Source of the DNA: JAEUIE01 sp047602475 | GTDB taxonomy: Bacteria; Planctomycetota; Planctomycetia; Gemmatales; HRBIN36 | Assembly: GCA_047602475.1 (NCBI GenBank) | Contig: JASGHE010000004.1 | Location: 1 to 64,000 of the forward strand | DNA: 64,000 nucleotides | Direction: 5' to 3' | Part shown: positions 51,550 through 60,763 of the stretch, in pieces | Layout of the letters: each line of letters opens with the position of its first letter | Position numbering within the stretch: the stretch's first letter is position 1 | The notes under the pieces: model-generated | What the model was told of the DNA's origin: nothing | Databases searched by the model: none | The model's input: the letters and a program-made list of their open reading frames with translations, nothing else | Translations under genes and position numbers: made by a program

Positions 51550-52734
51550 TTAAACACCCGGCATAGGGTGCGCCGTCGTAATTCGCTTGACTAACAATGT
51601 AGCATAAGAGCCTCGGGGTAATGTAAAGGTCAATCGTAACTTGCGGTGACCTTTATTAAGTTTGTCCCAGCCAAGCTCATGTTGCAGACCTTCCGGAAAG
51701 TAGAACGCCGGCCTGTCGCCTTTGGAAAAGAACGGCTCTCGATAGTGCTTGAGTCTGACCTGACTCAATTGAAGTCCTTCCTCGGCTAGAACCGCATCCA
51801 GACTTGGCTTAATGGGATGATCAGCAGGCACTTCAGCACGAGAAGATGGCAGCGGTATCGTCATCTCCTTCAACTCGGCAAGGCGTTCCTTCGACAGCGG
51901 TCCCGGCATGGGAATTGATTGACGCTGTTGCTTCACCAACACGAGGTTCTCAAGCGGTATGGTTGTCATCATCCATGTCGAAAGAATCCGGTTCCATAAT
52001 GAGCTCTGGTACGCTGAGAGGTACATATTCCTCAGAAAGAAAGGAATGAGCACAAAAGCGCCTCGATAGTCCTCTTGTCGATTTGCCAGGTGCGACACAA
52101 TATGTGTCATGAACCCTTTGGGCATCTTGTCTCGTAGCTTTTGCCACTGTCCCCAGTGTTGCCGCAGCAGGGCTTTTGCCTTCTTCTCCGTTGAACGATC
52201 ATGTTCATACCAGGTAGAGATGGCCAGCTTCAATGCCTTTTCGTCATCACCATCGATCAAGGCCCTGGCGATAAACTGCTGATCGTCACCGACGGAGCCA
52301 AAGCGTTGATCGTCGAAGTAGTTTCCAATCAGGCCGTGGCGTACATCTTCAAGCGACTGCATCGTCTGATCCAGTGCAGATGGTTCAATGTCTCGCATGG
52401 TAATGCCGAAACGATTACCGGAAAACGACTGGGGGCCGTAAGGCTCTTCAACACGCCCCAGGTATTTCAGTTGAATCAACGGATCCTTAAAGTGCCGGTC
52501 GGGACCTTCATCAATGGTCAAGTACTGTATCGTCTCGGCATGTCGATCCTTGAGGCCGCCATACCGGACACGGCGAGGATCGACATCAAGCTCCCTGCAG
52601 ATGCGCTGAATAGCCTCAGGCGTCCCCACGCTCTTCTTAGACAACCGATAGAAAGCGTACGGCCCGGTGGTACCGGCTACAACTGATGTCACTTCTTCGA
52701 CTTGGAAATCATCTGGCCGTGATTTGAGTTTCAT
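51550..52734 (-). CDS. truD: tRNA pseudouridine synthase TruD
   Basis: A 394-residue enzyme converting U13 of tRNA-Glu-type substrates to pseudouridine. The catalytic motif is GGLKDRHAETIQYL (Asp63). Other TruD segments are RPDDFQVEEV at the start, FSGNRFGITMRDI, NYFDDQRFGSV and AYQSSLWNRILSTW, with the insertion domain after ~150 and a beta-rich end (FTLPRGSYATLLVKRI). Length and motifs are complete. The convergent HEAT gene ends at the same place as truD (stops adjacent). The ATG is followed directly by the conserved LKSRPDDF. Confidence 0.93.
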   Translation of the reverse strand: MKLKSRPDDFQVEEVTSVVAGTTGPYAFYRLSKKSVGTPEAIQRICRELDVDPRRVRYGGLKDRHAETIQYLTIDEGPDRHFKDPLIQLKYLGRVEEPYGPQSFSGNRFGITMRDIEPSALDQTMQSLEDVRHGLIGNYFDDQRFGSVGDDQQFIARALIDGDDEKALKLAISTWYEHDRSTEKKAKALLRQHWGQWQKLRDKMPKGFMTHIVSHLANRQEDYRGAFVLIPFFLRNMYLSAYQSSLWNRILSTWMMTTIPLENLVLVKQQRQSIPMPGPLSKERLAELKEMTIPLPSSRAEVPADHPIKPSLDAVLAEEGLQLSQVRLKHYREPFFSKGDRPAFYFPEGLQHELGWDKLNKGHRKLRLTFTLPRGSYATLLVKRITTAHPMPGV

Positions 52735-52773
52735 TGCGATTCGTACTTACTCTGAACAAGATTATGTCTTACT

Positions 52774-52798
52774 CCCCTCTCCCTCCCGGGGAGAGGGG
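52774..52798. repeat. C/G-rich dispersed palindrome
   Basis: CCCCTCTCC and GGAGAGGGG are exact reverse complements around a seven-base centre, followed by GGGGGCGAGGGG, in the space between truD and the DUF1501 gene. Same style as 28666-28703 and 61844-61926. Confidence 0.65.
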
Positions 52799-52848
52799 CT
52801 GGGGGCGAGGGGAATTCTATTGTGGCGAAGCCCTTCGTGTGAGATCAA

Positions 52849-54237
52849 TTAAAACAACGACTCCAGTGCCTTGCCGTCTGGAAGAAGATTGATGGGCCTA
52901 CCTTCACGATCAGTCCAGTCGAGATTGTCGATACCCATGGCATAGTAAACGGTCTTGGCAATGTCGCCCGGAGTGACCTTATCCGTCTCCGGATAGGCAG
53001 CGTATTTATCGGTGGTGCCATAGACCTGCCCGCCTCGCACGCCCCCGCCGGCCAGCAGCACGCTCATGCAGGCAGTCCAATGGTCTCTTCCCGGCCCGAT
53101 CTTGCCTTTGGCACGCGGGTCGCCGATCTTGGGCTGCCTGCCCATTTCGCTGTTCACCTGCACCAGCGTATTCTGAAGCAGCCCTCGTTCATGTAGATCA
53201 GCAAGCAACGCACTGAAGCATTGGTCGAACTCGGGAAGCAGGTTATCCTTCAAACAGACGAAGTTATTCCCGTGAGTATCCCAGCCGCCGGCACTCAGGC
53301 AACGCTCGTTCTGCTTGGGGTCTTCCATCCAGTAGACCGAGATGAACGGAACGCCAGCTTCCACGAGCCGACGGGACATCAACATGCTCATGCCGTTGAT
53401 GGTCATGCCATACCGCTCACGGGTGGCTGTCGATTCTGAACTTAGATCAAAAGCCTGCTTGGAACGAGATGCCGTCAGCAGCTCAAAAGCCTTATTCTGC
53501 ATTTGACTGTAACTGCTGGCTGATTCATAACTCCGGGCCTGACGATCCAGGGCACCGAGAAGTACCTTGCGCTCTGTCAATCGCTCAGCGTTGACATCGC
53601 CACCTAACGACAACGTGGGAGCCACAAACTCCATAGGCTTCTCACGTTTGCCATACAGATAGAACGGATCGTATTCATACCCCAATCTGGCTGCGAACTG
53701 TCCGGGCCGAGTGTATTCCGGAAAGCCAGGCTTTTGTGGTAGAGCAACGAGCGATGGCAACTCAGGATGCTGAGGCCGCTTAGCTGCAACCACCGAACCC
53801 ACGAACGGCCAGTCGGTCAACATCGGCTTGCGGTTATTAGCTAGCTGTCTGAATGTCGGATCAGGCTCATGCCCGGTCAGGTTGTAGTAATACCCCGCAT
53901 GATGATCCCCGGTGCCCTTCCCGTCATGCCCCAGCGATCTGACAATCGCCAGATGATGGGCCTGCTTCGCCAGCAACGGTAAATGTTCGCACAATTGAAT
54001 AGCCGGGGCCGACGTTCGGATGGGTTTGAACTCGCCCCGATACTCAGCTGGTGCATTCGGCTTCATGTCCCACATATCAATGTGCGAAGCCCCGCCGCTG
54101 AGCCAGATCAAAATGGTCGATTTCGCAGCCGACTTTCTCGATGCTGCCTGAGCCGTGCCCAGGCCGCTCATCGCCATCGTGCCTGCGGCAAGAAAGGTGC
54201 GCCGTGAAATCAGCGGTGTGTGAAGTTGATGCTGCAT
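52849..54237 (-). CDS. DUF1501 protein, Tat-exported
   Basis: A 462-residue protein of the DUF1501 family, which belongs to the alkaline phosphatase/sulfatase superfamily and is hugely expanded in Planctomycetota. The N-terminus SRRTFLAAGTMAMSGLGTAQ is a twin-arginine signal. Family landmarks: ILIWLSGGASHIDMWDMKPN, APAEYRGEFKPIRTSAPAIQ, SLGHDGKGTGDHHAGYYYNL, WDTHGNNFVCLKDNLLPEFD, VNSEMGRQPKIG, GRDHWTACMSVLLAGGGVRG, YGTTDKYAAYPETDKVTPGD. Acts in the periplasm; substrate unknown. It is usually paired with a DUF1549/1553 gene, which is not seen next to it here. Confidence 0.92.
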   Translation of the reverse strand: MQHQLHTPLISRRTFLAAGTMAMSGLGTAQAASRKSAAKSTILIWLSGGASHIDMWDMKPNAPAEYRGEFKPIRTSAPAIQLCEHLPLLAKQAHHLAIVRSLGHDGKGTGDHHAGYYYNLTGHEPDPTFRQLANNRKPMLTDWPFVGSVVAAKRPQHPELPSLVALPQKPGFPEYTRPGQFAARLGYEYDPFYLYGKREKPMEFVAPTLSLGGDVNAERLTERKVLLGALDRQARSYESASSYSQMQNKAFELLTASRSKQAFDLSSESTATRERYGMTINGMSMLMSRRLVEAGVPFISVYWMEDPKQNERCLSAGGWDTHGNNFVCLKDNLLPEFDQCFSALLADLHERGLLQNTLVQVNSEMGRQPKIGDPRAKGKIGPGRDHWTACMSVLLAGGGVRGGQVYGTTDKYAAYPETDKVTPGDIAKTVYYAMGIDNLDWTDREGRPINLLPDGKALESLF

Positions 54238-54330
54238 GTCGTCCTACAGCGAATCGAAGGCGGGAGAGCAAGGCAGGAGTTGCTACATGATAACAGACAA
54301 TTCTTACTTCGCAACCGGTAAATAAAGCAA

Positions 54331-54354
54331 CAACGGCCCTTGGAGGGGCCGTTG
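54331..54354. terminator. hairpin terminator downstream of 54390-54620
   Basis: CAACGGCCC (54331-54339) pairs with GGGCCGTTG (54346-54354), loop TTGGAG. On the minus strand it follows the 54390 stop by 36 bases and runs into TTGCTTTATTT. Confidence 0.7.
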
Positions 54355-54389
54355 TGATAATGTCATTCTTGAGCGATATTCAACCCGGA

Positions 54390-54620
54390 CTAGGAAGCAA
54401 AACGAAGCTCGACCGTGCAGCCTTCGTCTTCCAGTTCCTCACGCCAGACCCTGAACTCCGCGCGAGTCATCAGCATATTGGGCGGGGTGATATTATCTTT
54501 CCCGGTAATGTGCAGAAGTTGTAGCGGCCCATCCACCAGATCCGTCGCTGGTGAACGAGAGACAAACACTTTCCCGTCATGCGTATCACCGATGTATAGC
54601 GAATCGACTTGTTCGTTCAT
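54390..54620 (-). CDS. small conserved-type unknown protein
   Basis: Start at ATG 54620 (MNEQVDSLYIGDTHDGKVFV) with AGGA six bases upstream; the frame extension to 54656 has no signal. It is 76 residues, strand-rich then helical (LHITGKDNITPPNMLMTRAE, then FRVWREELEDEGCTVELRF). No recognised family. It has its own terminator, so it is probably a single-gene unit between the DUF1501 gene and the kinase. Confidence 0.65.
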   Translation of the reverse strand: MNEQVDSLYIGDTHDGKVFVSRSPATDLVDGPLQLLHITGKDNITPPNMLMTRAEFRVWREELEDEGCTVELRFAS

Positions 54621-54818
54621 CGTTATCCTGCCCTTTCCTTCATTCAAGAGGAGCACGTACTATAGGCAGAGTTGCCGTTTTGTAAATGCTGATTTCCCGA
54701 CCCGCCATCAGGGTAAACTCGTGTCTACCCCGGCGAGGCGATGAATGTGTAATCGCCTTAGTTTACCCTATTGAATTAAACAGGCGTCGGCAGAGATGAT
54801 GAAGAAGTAGAGCCAGCG

Positions 54819-57653
54819 TTATGAACTTTTCTTCGCCGGACGCGGAGTAAATTCTTCAGGATATTTCTTGTGCAACCGCTCCCAGCGTTGCTTCAGTTCA
54901 ACATTGGTGAGTTGTTCAAGCCCGCCGAGTTTATTGAGTCGGTGCCCATCATACATCTCCACCAGCTCAATCAAGTCAGTTACCGGTCGAGCATCCACCG
55001 GTAATGTCCAAAGCCTTGCCTTGCTGTCCAGCGCTCCGGTGATAAAGAGACGCTGATCCGTCATGAAACACTCACTGACCACCCTGCCCTCGTGCATCAA
55101 CAACGGACACATCGCCTGCCCCGAATCCGCATCCCACAATCGGGCCCCACGATCACGACTAACGGTAGCCACGTACTTCCCATCCTGACTAAAGACAGCC
55201 TGCAACACCCAGGCAAGATGCTGTAGCGGCGGCCCCACCGACTGGCACGTCTCCACATCCCAGATGCGGGCTGTCTTGTCATAACTCGACGTCACCAGGC
55301 GACGGCTGTCTGGATGAAAGGCTATCGACATCACTTCATATTGATGCTGCAAAGTAGGCAACATCGGCTTGCCTGTTCGCACATTCCACACCTTTACGGT
55401 GTAATCGTAGCTGCCAGTGGCGGCATACTCACCATCCGGGCTGAAGCTGCCTAAAGTCACCGGAGCCTGGCCATGTATCCACGGTTCGTAAACCGTTTTC
55501 CCCGTGTTACGATCCCATAACCACACGGTTCCGTTAGCGCAAGTCGTCAGAATCTGCGTTCCCTGGGAATTGAATGAACAGGAAATGACGTTCGCTTTGT
55601 GAGTCAGGGTCTGCACCAGCTTGCCATCCTCCGCTGACCAGACCTTGGCCGTACTGTCCATCCCGGCTGTGACCAGCCATTTGCCATCGGCAGAGTAACC
55701 AACATGGAGAATACGTTTATCATGCTTGAGCGGTGGAAACGCAAGGGATCGCTTGGCTACATCCCAGACGTGGACTTCATCATGCTCGCCACGGACCGCC
55801 AGTTGCCGGCCCTGAGGATGAAAGACGAGCGACCGAACTAGTCCAGGAAACGGTAATGCTTCTCCCGATGGTTCGCCGCCGGGCAGTTTCCAGAAATGCA
55901 CCTCCTTGTTATCATCCCCCGTCACCGCCAGGGTTCCATCCGGCGATGCCGCCACTGTCCAAACCCATTTGGCATGCTTCCACTCCACCGGTCGAGCCTG
56001 CCGTGAAGCCACATCCCACAACCGTGCCGTTCCATCATCGCCACAAGTGACCACCTGTGTCCCCGATGGATTGAATGTTGCATGCGTCACCGCTCCCCGA
56101 TGCGGCAGGCACGGCGAGAACCCCTGCCCCGTTGCCGTATCCCATACTCGCGCCATTTTGTCTTCGCCATAACTCAACAGCAACTTGCCGTCCTTGCTAT
56201 ACTCCACCCCGTAAATGTAATCTGTTTGATGCATAGTTTGGATCAGGCGACCGCTTGCCACATCCCAGACGCTCACAAACCAATCCTGAGAGCAACTGGC
56301 CATACGCTCACCCTTCGGATCAAACGCCAGTCGGTGTGGAATATCCTTCGTCTTCAGTATCGGCCCCGAGGCAGTTCCCGTTGTTGCATCCCAGAACTTG
56401 ATCGTACCATCTAAGCTGGCCCCAGCGAGTAGCTTGCTGTCGGGGCTGAAGACCACCTGTGTCGCAACATCCGGATACTCCATGGCAACGCCAATCGCTT
56501 CACCCGTCTGGGTATTCCACACTCGTAATCTGCCTTTTTTGCTGTCCGGTTTCCCGCTCGCCGTCGCCAGTGCCATTCCATCATCACGAAACACGACGTC
56601 ATTCACCGCAGCTTCCAGTTGAATCGGCTTACCGATCGGCTTGCCGTCCATGGCTGACCACAATCGTACCGTTCGATCTTGACTCGCCGTGGCGAACTGA
56701 AAACCATCAGGGCTGAGTCGAATCTGGTTTATCGCTTCAGAATGACGCATAATCGACCCAGTAGTCTTCCAGGTCGTGGTGTCCCATAGCTGTGCACCAT
56801 TTCCTGCCACGCCAATCATCCTTTTGCCATCCTTGGTGAACAGTATCCTCTGCGCCCCGGCATTCGTGAGGATGGGGCTGACCGACTGACCACTCGCCGT
56901 ATCCCAAACCCGAATCGTGTTGTTATTGTGGCCGATAGCCAGCCAGCGTCCGTCGGGACTGAAGGCAACGTAGATCATCGCCGAATCTGAGATCCATTGA
57001 TGCAGCATCGTCAAACGATTACCGAAATGCAGATGCTGTGACAGGCGATCACGAAACATCGTTTCCGACTGTTTATAGGGGCCCGTCTCTTTCAACGGAC
57101 TGGCGCACCAGAGCAGGCCACGGTAGAAGTTCCCTTCGTCGATGAGCCGCAATCCGGTCGAGACGGCGAAGAAGTCGAGCGTCTTCTGCGTCTCGGCGGC
57201 GCTGGTATCGGCTTTGATCTTGGCTTTCTGGGCATCGTCTCGCTGAATCTGGGCGTCCTTCTTCGCTTCGACGGCAATATCCCGTTCTTCCAGCACCATC
57301 TGATTGAAGAAGATGCCGCCGCTGATGAGGGCGATCAAGGCCAGGATCGAAACGACCACCAGTGCCGCCGCCGTCGGTCGCCGCTTCGACCATTTCCATA
57401 CCCGTTCTACCAGCCCCACCGGTCGAGCCAGGATCGGTTCCTGGTTGAGATAACGCTGCAGGTCCTCACCCAGTTCCGCGGAACTGGCATACCGCTTGCC
57501 GATGGGCTTGGACAAACACTTCAGGCAAATCGTCTCTAAATCCTTCGGGGTATTCGGCTGAAGACGACCGGGCGGCACAGGCTCTTCTTCGATGACCTGT
57601 AGGATCGTATCAAGCGACGTGGCAGCACGGAACGGTGGGCGACCCGTGAGCAA
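54819..57653 (-). CDS. WD40-repeat sensor part of Ser/Thr kinase (frameshifted from 57536-58630)
   Basis: The first ~85 residues complete a protein kinase C-lobe (LTGRPPFRAATSLDTILQVI, ETICLKCLSKPIGKRYASSA, LGEDLQRYLNQEPILARPVG). A TM helix follows (AAALVVVSILALIALISGGI), then a juxtamembrane coiled coil with Lys/Asp repeats and about 16 WD40 repeats (e.g. AFSPDGRWLAIGHNNNTIRV, FSPDGEYAATGSYDYTVKVW) that would form two beta-propellers outside the membrane. This kinase-TM-WD40 layout is characteristic of Gemmatales. The upstream kinase N-lobe is in the 57536-58630 frame; one base is missing near 57665-57676 (CTGGGCGTATCC). Confidence 0.9.
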   Translation of the reverse strand: MLTGRPPFRAATSLDTILQVIEEEPVPPGRLQPNTPKDLETICLKCLSKPIGKRYASSAELGEDLQRYLNQEPILARPVGLVERVWKWSKRRPTAAALVVVSILALIALISGGIFFNQMVLEERDIAVEAKKDAQIQRDDAQKAKIKADTSAAETQKTLDFFAVSTGLRLIDEGNFYRGLLWCASPLKETGPYKQSETMFRDRLSQHLHFGNRLTMLHQWISDSAMIYVAFSPDGRWLAIGHNNNTIRVWDTASGQSVSPILTNAGAQRILFTKDGKRMIGVAGNGAQLWDTTTWKTTGSIMRHSEAINQIRLSPDGFQFATASQDRTVRLWSAMDGKPIGKPIQLEAAVNDVVFRDDGMALATASGKPDSKKGRLRVWNTQTGEAIGVAMEYPDVATQVVFSPDSKLLAGASLDGTIKFWDATTGTASGPILKTKDIPHRLAFDPKGERMASCSQDWFVSVWDVASGRLIQTMHQTDYIYGVEYSKDGKLLLSYGEDKMARVWDTATGQGFSPCLPHRGAVTHATFNPSGTQVVTCGDDGTARLWDVASRQARPVEWKHAKWVWTVAASPDGTLAVTGDDNKEVHFWKLPGGEPSGEALPFPGLVRSLVFHPQGRQLAVRGEHDEVHVWDVAKRSLAFPPLKHDKRILHVGYSADGKWLVTAGMDSTAKVWSAEDGKLVQTLTHKANVISCSFNSQGTQILTTCANGTVWLWDRNTGKTVYEPWIHGQAPVTLGSFSPDGEYAATGSYDYTVKVWNVRTGKPMLPTLQHQYEVMSIAFHPDSRRLVTSSYDKTARIWDVETCQSVGPPLQHLAWVLQAVFSQDGKYVATVSRDRGARLWDADSGQAMCPLLMHEGRVVSECFMTDQRLFITGALDSKARLWTLPVDARPVTDLIELVEMYDGHRLNKLGGLEQLTNVELKQRWERLHKKYPEEFTPRPAKKSS

Positions 57654-58630
57654 CTCATACAGGATACGCCCAGTGCATACGTATCAGCAGCCGGCCCAAT
57701 ATCCTTCGATGCCGCCGCCTGTTCAGGAGCCATGTAGCTCGGCGTGCCCATGATCTCGCCGGCCTTCGTCTGACTGCTGTCCGCATCGATCTGCTTGGCC
57801 AAGCCGAAGTCGGTGATCTTGGGAATGAATGGTAACGAAGACGCCGCCAACATCCGTTTTCGTGTTTCAGACTGGTTGAGTATCTTGCTCAGTCGATCTT
57901 CAGCGGGAGCCAGCAGGATGTTCGCAGGCTTCAAGTCTCGATGGATCAGATGCTGCTCGTGCGCAAAGTGCATGGCAAAGGCAAGCTGTGACACCAGTTC
58001 CGCCGCCGATTGCGACGTCATCGGCTTGCCGTTGAGGTGCCCCTCCAGACTCGGCCCGCCGACAAACTCCAGAGCCATGTAAGGGATGACGGAACCATCC
58101 GTCTGCGGGACATCGCCGACTTCAAAGATCTGCACAATGTTCGGATGCTGCAGCTTGGCCACCGCCTCTGCTTCAATCAGGAACCGCTCCCGCTGCTCCG
58201 AGCGTTCGACGAACCCGCCCCGAATCATCTTCAGAGCCACCTGGCGATGCAGCTTGATCTGCCTGGCTAGGTAAACCACACCCATGCCGCCCTTGCCCAA
58301 CTCCTTGACAATGTGGTAGCCCGGAACAATAGGAAACCCCGGCTCCTGCTCCGGCAACGGCTCACTGCCCCGCCGCGAGATTCCCATCTCCGTAGGCGGC
58401 TTGGGCGGCACCGTTGATGTCGAATCATCTGTCACCTTGAGACGATCCAGCGACCCAGGCTGAATCGTCTGGCACTCATCCGAGGTAATCTTCGCTCGAA
58501 GCTGCTCCTGCGTCTGCGGCTGAAGCGTAGGCTGCTCACTCTCAATAATCGCACGCACCGTCGCCTTCGCCTTGGCATCAGGCAAATCCAACGGCCCGGT
58601 ATTATTACCTTCGGTAGTCATGGTTGACAC
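57536..58630 (-). CDS. Ser/Thr protein kinase N-terminal part (continues in 54819-57653)
   Basis: Start ATG 58630. A ~100-residue Thr/Gln/Pro-rich lead precedes the catalytic domain: GKGGMGVVYLA (~112-122), VALK with Lys134, EAEAVAKLQHPNIVQIFEVG, HRDLKPANILL with Asp232, ITDFGLAKQ, and GTPSYMAPEQAAA. The final ~40 residues (SCMSCSRVAHRSVLPRRLIR) are out of frame; the correct C-lobe (YALG.ILYELLTGRPPF) continues in the next frame. The complete protein would be about 1,270 residues with cytoplasmic kinase, TM and extracytoplasmic WD40 propellers. Confidence 0.9.
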   Translation of the reverse strand: MSTMTTEGNNTGPLDLPDAKAKATVRAIIESEQPTLQPQTQEQLRAKITSDECQTIQPGSLDRLKVTDDSTSTVPPKPPTEMGISRRGSEPLPEQEPGFPIVPGYHIVKELGKGGMGVVYLARQIKLHRQVALKMIRGGFVERSEQRERFLIEAEAVAKLQHPNIVQIFEVGDVPQTDGSVIPYMALEFVGGPSLEGHLNGKPMTSQSAAELVSQLAFAMHFAHEQHLIHRDLKPANILLAPAEDRLSKILNQSETRKRMLAASSLPFIPKITDFGLAKQIDADSSQTKAGEIMGTPSYMAPEQAAASKDIGPAADTYALGVSCMSCSRVAHRSVLPRRLIRSYRSSKKSLCRPVVFSRIPRRI

Positions 58631-58810
58631 GAGGAACTAGATTCGTGGAGGCCATTCTACCCTGAGAGGGCGAGGTTTCGCAAAGGAATTGAGCGCAAGT
58701 GACCTTCACGGCACCGGCCTCAGGCCCAAAGGGCCGGGAGAGCTTAGCCCAAGGCAACGCCCTGGGTCGAAGCGCCAGGCATCATCCAAGCCCTGAAGGG
58801 GCGGGAGAAC

Positions 58811-58949
58811 TAGTCAAGAAGGATGGGTCGAGCGCTAAAGTCTCTTGTTACCTGTCGTCTTGCGAAATCAAGCTCGCTCCACCGGCGCTTGCCATCTACC
58901 TGGCATGGTTTGGTGGGGCGGCGCGGAGTACCGCTTAACCCACTCTACG
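58811..58949 (+). repeat. 140-bp direct repeat, copy 1
   Basis: Shared with 60783-60920 in direct orientation. Common blocks are CGCTAAAGTCTCTTGTTAC, CTTGCGAAATCAAGCTCG, GGCATGGTTTGGTGGGGCGG and CGCGGAGTACCGCTT, ending CCACTCTACG. The two copies bracket the paralogous genes at 59105 and 60029. Confidence 0.8.
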
Positions 58950-59036
58950 GTGCTGCCCTTCTCGTCTCTTCGCAATCGTGATACCGGTAATTCTTCCATG
59001 AATGTATGTAGTGCCAGTAACTCTGAAACGCTCTAC

Positions 59037-59094
59037 AATGCTCTGGTTGGCAATACCTCACACCCATAGACGAATAACATGTTGAGGCTTTTAA
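59037..59094 (+). repeat. short direct repeat upstream of first paralogue
   Basis: AATGCTCTGGTTGGCAATA followed by a weaker match (GACGAAT...GAGGCTTTTAA) recurs at 59959-60015 before the second paralogue. It may carry the promoter of each gene and shows that the gene and its leader were duplicated together. Confidence 0.65.
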
Positions 59095-59104
59095 GGTAAA
59101 AGGA

Positions 59105-59932
59105 ATGAACCTAACGGCTAAGCAGAAAGAACTCCTCAAGCGTTTAGTTGAGTTTGATAAACGCTTCGATTCTCCAACTTTTCATAACACTAAGTTCATT
59201 GGGCTTCGAGTCGAGAACCATAAAGAGTTGCTAATAAAGAGCCACGAGTTTGACGAGAAGGACTACGAGCAGATCGCCAGACTTGATTACATTAATGCTC
59301 ATCAGGAGCAATCTACTTGGTTAATAAAAGTAAATCAGTCTGGCATTGACTTAGTAGATGGTGATTTTGGCGAAGTCGAAAAGAAGTACCTACAAGAACA
59401 AATTAAGAAGAACAAGCGATCACGTTTGCTTTTGCTGCTCTTCACGCCTATTGGCATAATTGTCATGTTCTTGTTAGGCTTTTACTTGTCTGTCAATGGC
59501 ATCCTCTTCAGCAAGAACACAGGTAGATACACGTTAGGGCAAAAGGACTTAGACAACATTGTTCTGATGCAGAAGAAGATGATGGAGTTCTACGAAGAAC
59601 TTCAACGTCTAAAGGGACACGTCAAGCCTGAGGACAAGGCAGCATATGATTTGTTGAATCGGATCACTGAGACACAGGAGCAAGCTAAGCACTACATGGA
59701 GAAGCAAACCGAAACGAACGAGAAACTAATTGAGATAGCTCAAAAGAAGGATAGCGTTTCGTGGCTTGGCTATCTGTGGATAGCAATCGTCTTCATTGTT
59801 GGAGTCTTCTTTAAGCCATTTATCGACATCGTGCAAGAATACATCAAACCTAAGATGAAGGCAAAGATGGAGAGCCTCAAACCACTGCTGATAAAGAAGG
59901 CTGAGGCAACAGACGACCACGATGTCCATTAA
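59105..59932 (+). CDS. two-TM protein with N-terminal winged-helix-like domain, paralogue 1
   Basis: A 275-residue protein. Residues 1-~90 read like an effector-associated winged helix (LTAKQKELLKRLVEFDKRFD, FDEKDYEQIARLDYINAHQE, STWLIKVNQSGIDLVDGDFG). TM1 is ~107-135 (RLLLLLFTPIGIIVMFLLGF). An extracytoplasmic or periplasmic coiled coil follows (~145-212, EFYEELQRLKGHVKPEDKAA), then TM2 ~217-240 (LGYLWIAIVFIVGVFFKPFI) and a basic tail (IKPKMKAKMESLKP). Same architecture as 60029-60763. Function unknown. The wHTH-TM-coil-TM form would suit a membrane sensor or effector of a local signalling or defence unit. Confidence 0.65.
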   Translation: MNLTAKQKELLKRLVEFDKRFDSPTFHNTKFIGLRVENHKELLIKSHEFDEKDYEQIARLDYINAHQEQSTWLIKVNQSGIDLVDGDFGEVEKKYLQEQIKKNKRSRLLLLLFTPIGIIVMFLLGFYLSVNGILFSKNTGRYTLGQKDLDNIVLMQKKMMEFYEELQRLKGHVKPEDKAAYDLLNRITETQEQAKHYMEKQTETNEKLIEIAQKKDSVSWLGYLWIAIVFIVGVFFKPFIDIVQEYIKPKMKAKMESLKPLLIKKAEATDDHDVH

Positions 59933-59958
59933 ATCGCCCTAGTCTCAGGATTCGCTAG

Positions 59959-60015
59959 AATGCTCTGGTTGGCAATATCTAAACGCCATCGACGAATCGC
60001 AGACAGAGGCTTCTA
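59959..60015 (+). repeat. short direct repeat upstream of second paralogue
   Basis: Counterpart of 59037-59094. It begins AATGCTCTGGTTGGCAATA and lies 27 bases after the first paralogue stop, so the second gene has its own leader and is not simply read through. Confidence 0.65.
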
Positions 60016-60028
60016 ACGCTGGAGTTCT

Positions 60029-60763
60029 ATGACTCTTCCAAGCAATCAGAAGGAACTATTAAGAGAGCTTAGGCAGTTCGCCAAAACCAATCCAACTGCT
60101 GTATTCACGGTTTACAAGAGCAACGGTAGCTGTTACGTCGATGATAAACGAGGAAGACTCAGATTCAGAGGTCTCTACGATAAAAGAGACTTCATTGACT
60201 TGCAGAAAAGCGGACATTTGAACGGAAATCAAACTGCTTCTTCTATTCCGTTTACATTGTCTCCTATCGTATTTTCAGATGTAGACAATAACTTTCCAAG
60301 TGAAGTTTCGCCATTTGCCTTTCTGAAGGATGTTACTTACATTACAAAACGAAGACCTTTCCTTATAGGTCTGATATTATGTCTTTTCTTTACCACTTGT
60401 TTTTTGCTATGGTATTCACGCAGTTTAGCAGTTGAAGCTAATAATGAACTCGGAAGGATCGTACATCTGTTAAAGACTGGCAAGATAAAAATTGTTGATA
60501 CCAAAGAGTTGTCCAGCGATGATAAGTTGAAACTCTATGACAAAAAGATGTCAGATTTGGAACGAAAGATAATCACTATCAATGAAAGCAAAGACTTCTT
60601 TGGAAGCTGGACTCCGATTCTTGTCGGAATCGGGCTTGTCTTACTTTGGCTCTTCGGAAAACCTCTTCAAGACTTGTTTCATGAGCATGTAAAAGAACGG
60701 GCAAAACCTGTCTTTGCTAAATTCGCAAAGAAACAAATAGAACCGCCCAATCCCACTTCCTAA
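60029..60763 (+). CDS. two-TM protein with N-terminal winged-helix-like domain, paralogue 2
   Basis: A 244-residue protein matching paralogue 1 in layout: NQKELLRELRQFAKTNPTAV, GLYDKRDFIDLQKSGHLNGN, TASSIPFTLSPIVFSDVDNN (winged-helix-like, ~1-90), TM1 ~109-131 (RPFLIGLILCLFFTTCFLLW), coil ~135-195, TM2 ~200-218 (WTPILVGIGLVLLWLFGK), basic tail. Sequence identity to paralogue 1 is low outside the first 60 residues, so the duplication is old, although the flanking direct repeats look recent. Function unknown. Confidence 0.65.
   Translation: MTLPSNQKELLRELRQFAKTNPTAVFTVYKSNGSCYVDDKRGRLRFRGLYDKRDFIDLQKSGHLNGNQTASSIPFTLSPIVFSDVDNNFPSEVSPFAFLKDVTYITKRRPFLIGLILCLFFTTCFLLWYSRSLAVEANNELGRIVHLLKTGKIKIVDTKELSSDDKLKLYDKKMSDLERKIITINESKDFFGSWTPILVGIGLVLLWLFGKPLQDLFHEHVKERAKPVFAKFAKKQIEPPNPTS

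Larger units (their letters stand above)
58631..59104. other. 474-bp gene-free region with dispersed repeat
   Basis: Contains the first copy of the 140-bp direct repeat (58811-58949) and, before it, AGCCCAAGGCAACGCCCTGG and CCCTGAAGGGGCGGGAGAAC, which have the style of dispersed planctomycete intergenic repeats. The last ~70 bases (59037-59094) are repeated before the next gene (59959-60015) and probably hold its promoter. Confidence 0.55.

Noticed and set aside
57073..57399. 108-codon Arg-rich minus-strand frame inside the WD40 kinase
   Set aside because: Out-of-frame shadow of the juxtamembrane coiled coil of the kinase.
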